This document shows positions 1-6,553 of a stretch of DNA of 8,139 nucleotides, in pieces; the first letter of the stretch is position 1, and the number at the start of each line of letters is the position of its first letter. A program made the position numbers and the translations under genes. The DNA comes from Fimbriimonadaceae bacterium. Its GTDB lineage: Bacteria > Armatimonadota > Fimbriimonadia > Fimbriimonadales > Fimbriimonadaceae. Below the pieces are notes generated by a model. It worked only from the letters and a program-made list of their open reading frames with translations. It did not search any database and was not told the DNA's origin. The stretch is taken from contig JAIBBE010000256.1 in assembly GCA_019694835.1 (NCBI GenBank), forward strand, positions 1 to 8,139. The letters are read 5' to 3'.

Positions 1-2452
1 CCTTCAGCAGCGTGCCGTGCTGCGGAATGACGCTGTCGAGCGCGTGGCGGCCGGACTTCGCATAATAAAAATTGCCTGCGGCATCGGTTTGCAGGCCCAT
101 GGCGAACTCGTGGAAGTGCTCGGTGACCTGTGCGTCGTCGTTGAAGCACTCGATGAAGTCGGTTTCGCCGTCCGCATTCAAATCGACGAGCTTGGCGAGT
201 TGATCGCGACAAAGCACAAACAGCTCTCCATCTCGAAACTTCACGCCGAGCGGTTGGAACAAGCCGCTGGCGATGCGACGCCACGTCAGCGTGGCAGGCG
301 CTTTCGCCATCAAGCCGTCCACGCGCCACACATCGCCATTCCACATCGCGACGATGGCCGCCTTGCCATCGGGCGTGAAATCGAAGCCACCGGGGCGCAT
401 CCAGCTTTGAAATGGATTCTCGATTGGCAGTGAAAAGTCATCGGCGATGAACGCGGCATCGTCTTTGCCTGCCACGGAGGTCGTGGCGACGGTTTGCGGC
501 CATTGCGCCGGAGCACCTTTGGTCAGCGGAGCCAGATCGAGCGGCGCGGCGAAGTTTTTTGCCATCGTCTCGAGCGAGGCCGGATCGACGCGGGAGATGA
601 AAAGTCGCGTTTGAGCCCCCGAAGCCAGTTTGGCGCCCCAGAAGCCGTTTTCGCGCTTCAACTCGCCTTCGCCCTTCAAAACGACATTCACGCTCTCAGG
701 TGCCACGCGAAGAAAAAGCGGCTGTTTGGCCTCGGCGACGTTCAAAGTGCGAACCAAGATCGGCGTGGAGCCGTAATCCATCCATGCGGGCGATTCGAGC
801 ACACGCGTGCCATGGATGTTCGCGGCGATCACACTTTGGTTTTGATGCTTGTAGAGGCCGAGGAAGCGCAAACCGGCCACGGGGCCGTATTTTTTGCCGT
901 CTTTGGCCGCGGTGCGTGTGTCTTCAAAACTACCGCTGAGGCTCCAACCGGGCTCGACGGGCAACACGAACTGTTTTTCGCCAATGAGGCTCGTGTGCGT
1001 GCCGTGGCTGCCATCGAAGGCGATGCCTTTCCAGTCCACAAACGCACCAGTGCTCGCGGCGGCCACGCGCATTGTGTCGTGATCGTAAACCATCCACGCG
1101 CGGCCTTTCGTTACGCCGCCGGGGCCGTCATCGAGGCGGATGGCGATGCCTTTTTGCGCGATGTTGTCCGCAGCGACCTCCAGCGTCCAAAACAGCGCGT
1201 TGCCGAGTTCCATGCGTTGATACGGCGGCAGCGTAGTGTCGATCTTTTCGGCTTCGGCGCGTGCGAGACCACGTGGCAGCGAGGCGAGGTCGATCTCTTT
1301 GAGTTGCGACGGATTGTGCGGGCGCAGGAAGGTCTCGCGGATGTAATGGATGACCGCATACTTCTGCGCGGTGGTGTATTGGGGCTGCGGCACCATCTGG
1401 CCGAAGCCATTGGTGAGCGTGAGATACATCGAGAAGGGATCGCTGCCGTTTTTGAACTGCCCTTCGGCAAATCGCAGCGCGGTGGGCAGCGAGCCCGGTT
1501 GCTCCTTCGTGCCGTGGCACACGACGCAGAGCGTTTTGTAGATTGTCGCGCCTTCTTCGAGCGTCTTTGCATTCCATCCGGCCACGATCTCCGCGTGGTC
1601 GCTGCGCTCCAGCGCCTGCACCCAGCCGCTGCCACCTTCGATGACCGGTTTGCCGCTCGCCTTCGGTGCATGCGTGAAGTCCGGCGTGTTCGCGCCTGCG
1701 CCGCTGTCTTTGAAGAGCAACGCGATCTCTTTCCGAGGCAGCGCCCGCTTCCAAACCTTCACCACGCTGATTTTGCCGTTGGTGAAGTCGCCAGCGAAGT
1801 TCGGCGCGGCGCGTCCGACTTTGAAAACGTGTCCTTGTTGATCCGGCTTCGTGAAGTTGGCCTTCTCCGCGATCTCCTTGCCATCGAGCCACAGCTTCGC
1901 GGTGCCGCCGCTGACGCTCAGCACGGCGGTGTGCGGTTTGCCGTCGTTCACCTTCGCGCCGGAGTTGATCGCGCCGAGCCAGCCGATGTCATACACGAGC
2001 CTCCCGCCGCGAATGAACAGCGCCTTCGCATCCGGCGACCACTTGCCCGTCGGTGCGCACATCGAGAACAGTGTGCCTTGCCCCGTCGATTCAAACTCCG
2101 CCATCGCCGTGAAGTCCGCGCCGAGATCAAGCCCCGCGTCCGGAAAATCCTGCGCCCCCGTTTTCGCCAACGTCGGCACTTCCTCCGGTCCACGCACGAG
2201 TTTGCCACCGCTCCACACCCGCAGCACGGGCGCACCCTGCGCCGGATGCTCCACCGCGATGTCGTGCGGGCCTTTCGCATCGAGCGAGAGCGTCATTTCA
2301 TCGCAAAGCTTCACTTCCGCCGTGCCTTCGAGATGCAGACGATAATTGAGAGGCCATTCCGGTGCATCGAGTGGCAGCGCATCGCGTGGTGTGGCCTGGG
2401 AATGGCCGCCAAAGAACGCAGAGATCGCAAGGAGAGTGAGGAGGAGCTTCAT
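1..2452 (-). CDS. Secreted LamG / c-type cytochrome / propeller protein (PVC type), C-terminus cut by window edge
   Basis: An uninterrupted minus-strand frame runs from ATG at 2452 to the left edge, giving 817 codons with no stop. Residues 1-20 (MKLLLTLLAISAFFGGHSQA) form a signal peptide, so the protein is probably periplasmic or exported. Residues ~115-240 look like a LamG/concanavalin-like jelly roll ('LWLDGKEI', 'VWKRALP'). A class I cytochrome c motif, CVVCH, lies at residues 309-313, and M353 in 'GFGQMVPQPQ' is a plausible distal haem ligand. From ~680 onward, segments such as 'FDFTPDGKAAIVAMWNGDVW' and 'GLFQPLGVKFRDGELFVL' resemble the propeller part of PVC membrane-bound dehydrogenase-like proteins. 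In the known family this is often followed by a further haem-binding domain, which would lie outside the window. The likely role is electron transfer coupled to oxidation of a sugar or alcohol; this is inferred and the substrate is unknown. No clear Shine-Dalgarno sequence precedes the ATG. Confidence 0.9.
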   Translation of the reverse strand, partial: MKLLLTLLAISAFFGGHSQATPRDALPLDAPEWPLNYRLHLEGTAEVKLCDEMTLSLDAKGPHDIAVEHPAQGAPVLRVWSGGKLVRGPEEVPTLAKTGAQDFPDAGLDLGADFTAMAEFESTGQGTLFSMCAPTGKWSPDAKALFIRGGRLVYDIGWLGAINSGAKVNDGKPHTAVLSVSGGTAKLWLDGKEIAEKANFTKPDQQGHVFKVGRAAPNFAGDFTNGKISVVKVWKRALPRKEIALLFKDSGAGANTPDFTHAPKASGKPVIEGGSGWVQALERSDHAEIVAGWNAKTLEEGATIYKTLCVVCHGTKEQPGSLPTALRFAEGQFKNGSDPFSMYLTLTNGFGQMVPQPQYTTAQKYAVIHYIRETFLRPHNPSQLKEIDLASLPRGLARAEAEKIDTTLPPYQRMELGNALFWTLEVAADNIAQKGIAIRLDDGPGGVTKGRAWMVYDHDTMRVAAASTGAFVDWKGIAFDGSHGTHTSLIGEKQFVLPVEPGWSLSGSFEDTRTAAKDGKKYGPVAGLRFLGLYKHQNQSVIAANIHGTRVLESPAWMDYGSTPILVRTLNVAEAKQPLFLRVAPESVNVVLKGEGELKRENGFWGAKLASGAQTRLFISRVDPASLETMAKNFAAPLDLAPLTKGAPAQWPQTVATTSVAGKDDAAFIADDFSLPIENPFQSWMRPGGFDFTPDGKAAIVAMWNGDVWRVDGLMAKAPATLTWRRIASGLFQPLGVKFRDGELFVLCRDQLAKLVDLNADGETDFIECFNDDAQVTEHFHEFAMGLQTDAAGNFYYAKSGRHALDSVIPQHGTLLK

Positions 2453-2583
2453 GGAGACGGATTCTAAAGGCACCAGACCATGCTGGTTATCAATCCAGCA
2501 TCATCGGCCATGAATCTACCCTGCCACAACCATCATGCCGCGTCTTGGAGCGATTGACCGCAAGGACCAGGCAATCAGGCACA

Positions 2584-2624
2584 GCCACTCTGGTGCAGTC
2601 CTCTGGACTGCTTCACAAAGTGGC
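2584..2624. repeat. Nested inverted repeat next to the 16-bp pair
   Basis: An outer 6-bp stem, gccact (2584-2589) with agtggc (2619-2624), encloses an inner hairpin. The inner hairpin has a 7-bp stem, gcagtcc (2595-2601) with ggactgc (2605-2611), and the loop tct. It directly abuts the 16-bp inverted pair at 2625, so the whole of 2584-2670 is one compound palindromic structure. This could be a dispersed intergenic repeat or a terminator/attenuator. All pairings are read directly from the sequence. Confidence 0.6.
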
Positions 2625-2670
2625 TTCGGCTTTAGCCGAACCGCCTCAAGAAGATTCGGCTAAAGCCGAA
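2625..2670. repeat. Pair of 16-bp inverted repeats, each itself a hairpin; possible terminator
   Basis: ttcggctttagccgaa at 2625-2640 and ttcggctaaagccgaa at 2655-2670 are exact reverse complements of each other, separated by 14 bp. Each copy is also a 7-bp stem (ttcggct/agccgaa) with a two-base centre. The RNA could therefore fold as two small hairpins or one long one, on either strand. It starts 21 bp past the stop codon of the 89-aa gene, a usual place for a terminator at the end of the eight-gene run. No T-run follows on the minus strand, so a classical intrinsic terminator is not proven. A dispersed REP-like repeat is the alternative. Confidence 0.7.
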
Positions 2671-2691
2671 ACCCCATTTCCCAAGCCCCAT

Positions 2692-2961
2692 TCACCGCCT
2701 CAGCGCATTAATCAGCTCGTCCACCTTGTTGATGAGGTCCTGCATCTGACTCTGGTTGTAGCTGCCGTCAGCCCCTTGGCCGAGCGTGGCGACGCCGTTG
2801 CTGTTGTTGCTCGTTTGGGCCAAGGCATTGGCGATGGCGTTGTTGAGGTCGTTTACCGTCGCCCGTTGCTGGATGTCGGCATTGAGCGAGGTGAGCTGAG
2901 AGCGCATCTCCGCCGAGGAGTTTGGCGAGTTGTTTGCGGGTTTGGTGGGGTCGAAGGGCAT
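2692..2961 (-). CDS. 89-aa hypothetical protein with FDPTKPANNSP N-terminus
   Basis: Small, soluble, mostly helical protein of 89 residues with no signal peptide or membrane segment. It begins 'MPFDPTKPANNSPNSSAEM', a conserved-looking Pro/Asn start. I recall similar starts in verrucomicrobial and phage-associated hypothetical proteins, but from memory only. Residues ~17-55 are Asn/Gln/Ala-rich and probably helical, 56-70 form a Gly/Asn/Ser loop, and 'QMQDLINKVDELINALRR' at the end is an amphipathic helix suited to coiled-coil pairing. The start lies 24 bp after the stop of the 202-aa membrane-protein gene, so the two are probably co-transcribed. It is the last gene of the minus-strand run and is followed by inverted repeats. 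Function is unknown; a structural or oligomerising role is only a guess. Confidence 0.8.
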   Translation of the reverse strand: MPFDPTKPANNSPNSSAEMRSQLTSLNADIQQRATVNDLNNAIANALAQTSNNSNGVATLGQGADGSYNQSQMQDLINKVDELINALRR

Positions 2962-2985
2962 GGGGGATTCGCTTCGTGTTTACTT

Positions 2986-3594
2986 TCACTTGCCGAGCAC
3001 GAGGTAGTTCGTGCCACGCACCAGTTGGCTGAAGGTAATCAAACCAAAGATAATACCCACAAACTGGGCAACGAGGCCGAGAAGTGGAATGATCCCGCAA
3101 ACCATGAGGATGCAGGTTGCCAAGAACAACCCTTCGCTTGCACGTTTATCTGGCTGATCAAGACCCTGGCTGACCAGATGCTGGTTGTAGTCCTTGGCCC
3201 ATCCGTGATAAGCCTGAAATACCCAATACAAGCCAAAGAAGGGAATGAAAAGATACCCCACAGCTTTGCCTGGGGTTGTTCGTGCGGTGCTCCCCTGAAG
3301 AGTCCGCCACGCTCGGTGAAGAACAATAGCACCGTAAATTGCGGTCCAAATAATTGCGATCCCTGCCAGAACAAAAAATACTGCTCCAACTTCTTCTTCT
3401 CGACTACCCATGGCTATCCCACCGATAACGGAAAATACAATGCCTGTCAGATTCGGCCAAAGAAACGCATGAAATGAGGAAGGTTTAAGGCTCGATGCGT
3501 CCAAATGAGCTGTTGCTGGGCTCAGCTGACTTCCTTGGCTGACGATGGAAGAAGGTTGGTTGATTCGATTCTGGGTAAGACGTGACTTTTGCAT
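2986..3594 (-). CDS. 202-aa four-helix integral membrane protein, function unknown
   Basis: Residues 1-40 are a polar Ser/Gln-rich leader. Hydrophobic segments follow at ~44-63, ~69-92, ~110-129 and ~155-190, the last long enough for two passes. Between helices 2 and 3 is 'HRAWRTLQGSTARTTPGKAV', and after helix 3 'WAKDYN'. I recognise this 'ARTTPGKAVGYLFIPFFGLY ... FQAY.GWAKDYN' pattern from uncharacterised membrane proteins of Verrucomicrobia and Planctomycetes, often attached to small N-terminal domains such as GYF_2. No catalytic residues are evident. The start ATG at 3594 lies 64 bp downstream of the ATPase stop, and the next gene begins 24 bp after its own stop, so it belongs to the same run. 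Base composition is close to 47% GC in a counted line, below the flanking genes. It probably sits in the inner membrane and may be a partner of the ATPase and the lipoprotein (inference). Confidence 0.85.
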   Translation of the reverse strand: MQKSRLTQNRINQPSSIVSQGSQLSPATAHLDASSLKPSSFHAFLWPNLTGIVFSVIGGIAMGSREEEVGAVFFVLAGIAIIWTAIYGAIVLHRAWRTLQGSTARTTPGKAVGYLFIPFFGLYWVFQAYHGWAKDYNQHLVSQGLDQPDKRASEGLFLATCILMVCGIIPLLGLVAQFVGIIFGLITFSQLVRGTNYLVLGK

Positions 3595-3658
3595 ATGATT
3601 TGGATGGCGGTGGAGGTGAGGTTTGTTTGTGCTCGGAGGTTAGATCGGTGACATTTAA

Positions 3659-4783
3659 TCAGGTTCCTTGGCGGGAAACCTTCTCTCGGATGATGGAGTG
3701 AATGCTACGCATGTGCCACTGACGGCCCTCGCTCACGAGTTGCTCCCATGCAGCGTCCGCAGCCGACTGGAGTTGTTCCGACGACAGCGGAGATTTGAGA
3801 CGCCCAGTCAACTGCAAGAGCAAAGCATAGCGATCAGCGAGGGAATATACTTCGATCTTCTCGATCGCGGGAATGGCACTAACTTTCCTTGTGCGATCTC
3901 GTTCACCGAAAAGCGATGGCAATAACTCCCGCCCAGTCTCCCAGAATTTGGTTGTCGAAAGGAATATCCACGACAGTGCAGGCAAGCCAGGAACGCGAAA
4001 TGCAAAATCATCGTGGAGATCCTGAAACGCCTGCACGGCAAGCAACTGGCCACTACGGTCGAGTGATTCCAGGGCTTCGACCTCGTCCAGCAGGAAAACC
4101 AATCGCCCCGCTAGCCCCATGTGATTGAATACCCCTAGAATCGCTTGCAGAGCCTCGTTGGCTAGAAGCGGTTCTTCCTTAGCTATCCATGCTGTCAAGA
4201 ATTCGGAAAGAAGTGAGGCATTGCCACTGAGTAGGGCTGTGGCGAAATCTTGTGCAAAAGTTGGATCGAGTTTGCGCAAGAACTTACGCGTAACCTCAAC
4301 CAGGCGTGCTTTAGCCCGAGGTGGCGGCTCTTTTGATAAGGTGTTGCGCAAAGCATCAAAGCCCGACATCTCGATACCTGATTCGATCCGAGAACCACAT
4401 TGTGAGAGCCAGAGATTTTGGAGTGCACGTGCCCAAACTTCTCCGACGGAGCGATCTCCAGTCATCTGGCAATGCATGACGAGGGTTTTCGGTGCCGTGC
4501 TGATGAAGTGGTATTTCAGCAAGAATCCGAGATGGCTCTTCCCTGAGCCAAACTCACCAATGATGGCCTCAATGGAGGCTCCAGCGTAATCGGGTTGTGG
4601 ATTGTTTAGAGAGAGGAACGTAGCTGTGCGGTCCTGAACTTTTTTGAGCAGATCAACACGCCCGCCCGCTGTGCTCATGAATGCTAGCCCGTCCACCCAG
4701 TCTTGAGCAACCCTGCTTTGATAAACTTGAAGAAGTTCTTCGGCGAATTCTGTGAAAGAGAAGGTCTGGCTGCTGTTGCTCAT
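3659..4783 (-). CDS. 374-aa P-loop AAA+/STAND-like ATPase
   Basis: Cytosolic ATPase with no signal or membrane segment. Walker A is GEFGSGKS at residues 76-83, followed by H84-L85. Walker B is 'RLVFLLDEVE' with D233-E234. A sensor-1-like strand, 'WIFLSTTKFW', covers 272-281, and Arg residues in 'FGERDR' (295, 297) are arginine-finger candidates. About 145 residues lie between Walker A and B, including a helical insertion at ~140-220, as in Orc/Cdc6-like or STAND-like ATPases. The 'GEFGSGKSH' start and the 'LLDEVE' box followed by a long helix resemble DUF2791/BREX BrxC-BrxD-type P-loop proteins, but the similarity is judged by eye and family assignment is uncertain. The last ~60 residues are helical and may be a winged-helix region. 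The gene lies 54 bp after the lipoprotein gene and 64 bp before the membrane-protein gene, all in the same direction. GC content is low for the window (48% in 4201-4260). Confidence 0.88.
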   Translation of the reverse strand: MSNSSQTFSFTEFAEELLQVYQSRVAQDWVDGLAFMSTAGGRVDLLKKVQDRTATFLSLNNPQPDYAGASIEAIIGEFGSGKSHLGFLLKYHFISTAPKTLVMHCQMTGDRSVGEVWARALQNLWLSQCGSRIESGIEMSGFDALRNTLSKEPPPRAKARLVEVTRKFLRKLDPTFAQDFATALLSGNASLLSEFLTAWIAKEEPLLANEALQAILGVFNHMGLAGRLVFLLDEVEALESLDRSGQLLAVQAFQDLHDDFAFRVPGLPALSWIFLSTTKFWETGRELLPSLFGERDRTRKVSAIPAIEKIEVYSLADRYALLLQLTGRLKSPLSSEQLQSAADAAWEQLVSEGRQWHMRSIHSIIREKVSRQGT

Positions 4784-4837
4784 GCTGCTGTGATGGGGTG
4801 GTTTTAGGGTTGCAATTGTTCGTGTGGAAAACTCAGA

Positions 4838-5770
4838 TTAGTTGGGAGTGTTCTCCTTCATTGCTTGAAGCGCCTCATTCGAAATAGCTGCGACATAAGG
4901 TGATTCACCGGGGTTGTCGCTGCGGCTCTCAACGACTGACAGAAAGTTCTCTCGTCTGAGTATCGGATGACCGCACGAACTGTAGGCAGAATTGGCAGAT
5001 GCTAAGATGCTCCTAACATCAGCGGTGGAACAATTCGCCAAACGGGCAATGGCGTCCAAGCGCACTCTGATGATACCACCCATGGGATGGACCTCGGAAG
5101 CACAGATCAGAAAAGCGCTAATCACGGACTTTGCCTCAGGTGACTGCATGGTCACTGGATCGCTGCGCGTCAATTGCACCATCGAATCGCCATGTGCTTT
5201 TGTCGGTGGGCCATTGTCACGAAAAGACATGCTATGCTCTTCGATCCTGCGGTCGAGTATCTGCGCGAGCTGTTTGGGTAGAATTTGCACACTTGATCGA
5301 ATCTCATCCATCTCACGCTTGAGGCTGGCGGAGAGCGCCCGCAGTTGCTTTTTAACTGCCACGACTTGGACAAGTGTCACGATTAACAAAAGCAGCAAAA
5401 CCAAAACAGGGACGAAAAAGCCAAGGAGTAAGATGAGCTGTTGCCAGTCGGCACTGCCATCCTCCTTTGTCCTCTTGTCCGGCTTCTTTGTCGAGGATTT
5501 ACCCGACGGCTGGACTGTCTCAACCGGTGCCTTTGGAGTTTCTGCTGCAGCACTGGATTTCTTTTCGTCAGCAGCCGGCGAAACCTTTTTTGTGGCCGAT
5601 GCGGCGGGGGTTACTGCATTACTATCCGCTTTGCCCGCATCCTTTTCTTCCTTGCCACATCCTGCAACCAGGAAGCATGCAATCAAAAGGGTCAGCCAGG
5701 TGGCAAGGTTGGTATTCAATGTGCAAGACTTGATCCTGAGGAAGCTATTGAAAGAGATAAAGGGGGGCAT
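4838..5770 (-). CDS. 310-aa lipobox protein with transmembrane helix, coiled coil and C-terminal domain
   Basis: A hydrophobic segment at residues 22-37 ends in a lipobox, 'LVAGC', with C38 as the candidate acylated cysteine. Residues 39-108 are a Lys/Ala/Ser/Pro-rich low-complexity linker. A strong membrane helix occupies ~110-138 ('LILLLGFFVPVLVLLLLLIV'), followed by a charged heptad-like stretch at ~139-180 that should form a coiled coil. Residues ~215-310 are a compact domain; 'RLDAIARLANCSTADVRSIL' in it resembles a helix-turn-helix. If C38 is lipidated on the periplasmic side, the helix would put the coiled coil and last domain in the cytosol, where they could contact the ATPase encoded next. 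That topology is inference. The ATG at 5770 is preferred because it leaves a 21-residue n-region before the hydrophobic core, which is longer than usual, so an internal non-ATG start is possible. No family is recognised. Confidence 0.82.
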   Translation of the reverse strand: MPPFISFNSFLRIKSCTLNTNLATWLTLLIACFLVAGCGKEEKDAGKADSNAVTPAASATKKVSPAADEKKSSAAAETPKAPVETVQPSGKSSTKKPDKRTKEDGSADWQQLILLLGFFVPVLVLLLLLIVTLVQVVAVKKQLRALSASLKREMDEIRSSVQILPKQLAQILDRRIEEHSMSFRDNGPPTKAHGDSMVQLTRSDPVTMQSPEAKSVISAFLICASEVHPMGGIIRVRLDAIARLANCSTADVRSILASANSAYSSCGHPILRRENFLSVVESRSDNPGESPYVAAISNEALQAMKENTPN

Positions 5771-5843
5771 AAGTGCAGGGTCAGACCGAGAGATGGAGAA
5801 GCAGAAGTTTGGTTGCCTACTTTGTTGGCTTCAAATGACCAAC

Positions 5844-6020
5844 TTAACGCCGATGCACGGTCACACTGGGGGAATCTTTTGACGGCTCGAAGCGGTCGTT
5901 GCCGGATTTCCAGGCACCGGACTTTACGGGGTAGGCCTCGCGGTTGGTGAGGGTGGCATCAACTTTGGCTTCGGTCTTGGCCACGGTGCGGCCTACGGGA
6001 TGTTTGTCGGAGCGGGTCAT
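5844..6020 (-). CDS. 58-aa basic hypothetical protein
   Basis: Short open frame from ATG at 6020 to TAA at 5844-5846, encoding 58 residues that begin 'MTRSDKHPVGRTVAKTEAKV'. It is rich in Lys, Arg, Thr and Ser, with 'NREAYPVKSGAWKSGNDRFE' in the middle. No signal peptide, membrane segment or cysteine is present. The ATG is 20 bp after the stop of the coiled-coil gene, and high-GC third positions continue through the frame, which supports it being a real gene of the same operon. No Shine-Dalgarno sequence is visible; this is also true of the neighbours. Function is unknown; a small structured or nucleic-acid-binding protein is possible but unsupported. Confidence 0.65.
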   Translation of the reverse strand: MTRSDKHPVGRTVAKTEAKVDATLTNREAYPVKSGAWKSGNDRFEPSKDSPSVTVHRR

Positions 6021-6040
6021 GATCGTGGTAGTGGCGAGTG

Positions 6041-6343
6041 TTAGCGGAGACGGTTAAGGGCACGTTCGGCGAGCGTGATCTCGTGCTCAATGAAGCGGAT
6101 CTTGCTTTCGAGGTATTCGACTTTTTGCCGCCATTCGTTCCTCCGGCTCTCGCTTGCGCCGGGCACCATGCTTTCGTGGCCGTCATACTGAGGACCGCGC
6201 GCTTTAGTATCGGCGAGCTGCTGGATCACGGATTGCAGATCACGACGAGAACTGGGGATCTGGCGTTCAAGGGATGAGCGGTCGTAACCGTTGTAGGTGT
6301 CTTCGCGTGGCAGTTCGCCACGGTTGTAGAGATGAGAAGACAT
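6041..6343 (-). CDS. 100-aa coiled-coil hypothetical protein
   Basis: Begins 'MSSHLYNRGELPREDTYNGY' from ATG at 6343-6341. Two charged helical stretches follow: one around 'SSLERQIPSSRRDLQSVIQQ', and a longer one in the last 35 residues ('EYLESKIRFIEHEITLAERA') with regular hydrophobic spacing typical of a coiled coil. They are joined by a Gly/His/Pro-rich loop. The protein looks soluble and cytosolic. The frame is open upstream to a GTG at 6388-6386, which overlaps the TGA stop of the zinc-ribbon gene (GTGA); starting there would add 15 residues and allow translational coupling. I prefer the internal ATG because the added residues (ISLASRSKPNQTTT) look like untranslated leader, but this is uncertain. 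Family unknown. It sits between two other small genes in the same direction. Confidence 0.75.
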   Translation of the reverse strand: MSSHLYNRGELPREDTYNGYDRSSLERQIPSSRRDLQSVIQQLADTKARGPQYDGHESMVPGASESRRNEWRQKVEYLESKIRFIEHEITLAERALNRLR

Positions 6344-6384
6344 GGTTGTTGTTTGGTTGGGTTTGGATCGTGATGCTAACGAAA

Positions 6385-6531
6385 TCACCAGCCATAACTG
6401 GCTGCACAGCCGCTACAGCGTTTGTGACCACAGGTGCATGAGTCGCGGGTGAACTCGTGGTGGCTGCCACATTTGCAGCACTTCCATTTGCGCAGGGCCA
6501 TGTGGATGAGGTGACGAAGGGAGGAGAGCAT
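6385..6531 (-). CDS. 48-aa cysteine-rich zinc-ribbon-like protein
   Basis: Minus-strand frame from ATG at 6531-6529 to TGA at 6387-6385. The core 'KWKCCKCGSHHEF' is followed by 'DSCTCGHKRCSGC'. Cysteines fall at 18, 19, 21, 32, 34, 39 and 42, with H36 between them. C18-x2-C21 and C39-x2-C42 make a plausible zinc ribbon, and C32/C34/H36 could complete the site or bind a second metal. An internal ATG at 6501-6499 would give a 37-residue protein starting 'MALRKW' directly before the metal-binding core; this may be the true start. The gene lies 22 bp downstream of the 267-aa gene and abuts the coiled-coil gene. Proteins with a similar Cys pattern are often adaptors or nucleic-acid binders, but nothing here decides the role. 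Confidence 0.75.
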   Translation of the reverse strand: MLSSLRHLIHMALRKWKCCKCGSHHEFTRDSCTCGHKRCSGCAASYGW

Positions 6532-6553
6532 GATGAAGGCGGAGTTGTGGAAA

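Larger units (their letters stand above)
2453..2691. other. Intergenic region with inverted repeats
   Basis: This 239-bp gap lies between the start of the cytochrome protein gene and the stop of the 89-aa gene; both are on the minus strand. No convincing gene is seen in either direction. The half at 2584-2670 is occupied by a cluster of perfect inverted repeats, described separately. The remaining part, 2453-2583, should contain the promoter of the cytochrome gene, but I could not identify -35/-10 boxes with confidence. Confidence 0.7.

Noticed and set aside
1128..1892. 254-residue minus-strand frame inside the cytochrome gene
   Set aside because: Out-of-frame shadow within the long minus-strand gene, Arg-rich and without domain features.
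494..2467. Long plus-strand open frame opposite the cytochrome gene
   Set aside because: It is codon-aligned with the minus-strand gene. The minus-strand translation gives a signal peptide, LamG-like domain and CVVCH motif, while the plus translation is Arg/His/Ala-rich without recognisable domains. High GC keeps it free of stops.
2545..3477. 310-residue plus-strand frame
   Set aside because: It runs antisense to the 89-aa and 202-aa genes and through the inverted-repeat cluster. The minus-strand proteins have coherent membrane helices and a plausible N-terminus, the plus one does not.
4992..5882. 296-residue plus-strand frame
   Set aside because: Antisense shadow of the lipobox/TM protein. 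The minus-strand product has an ordered signal, linker, TM helix and coiled coil.
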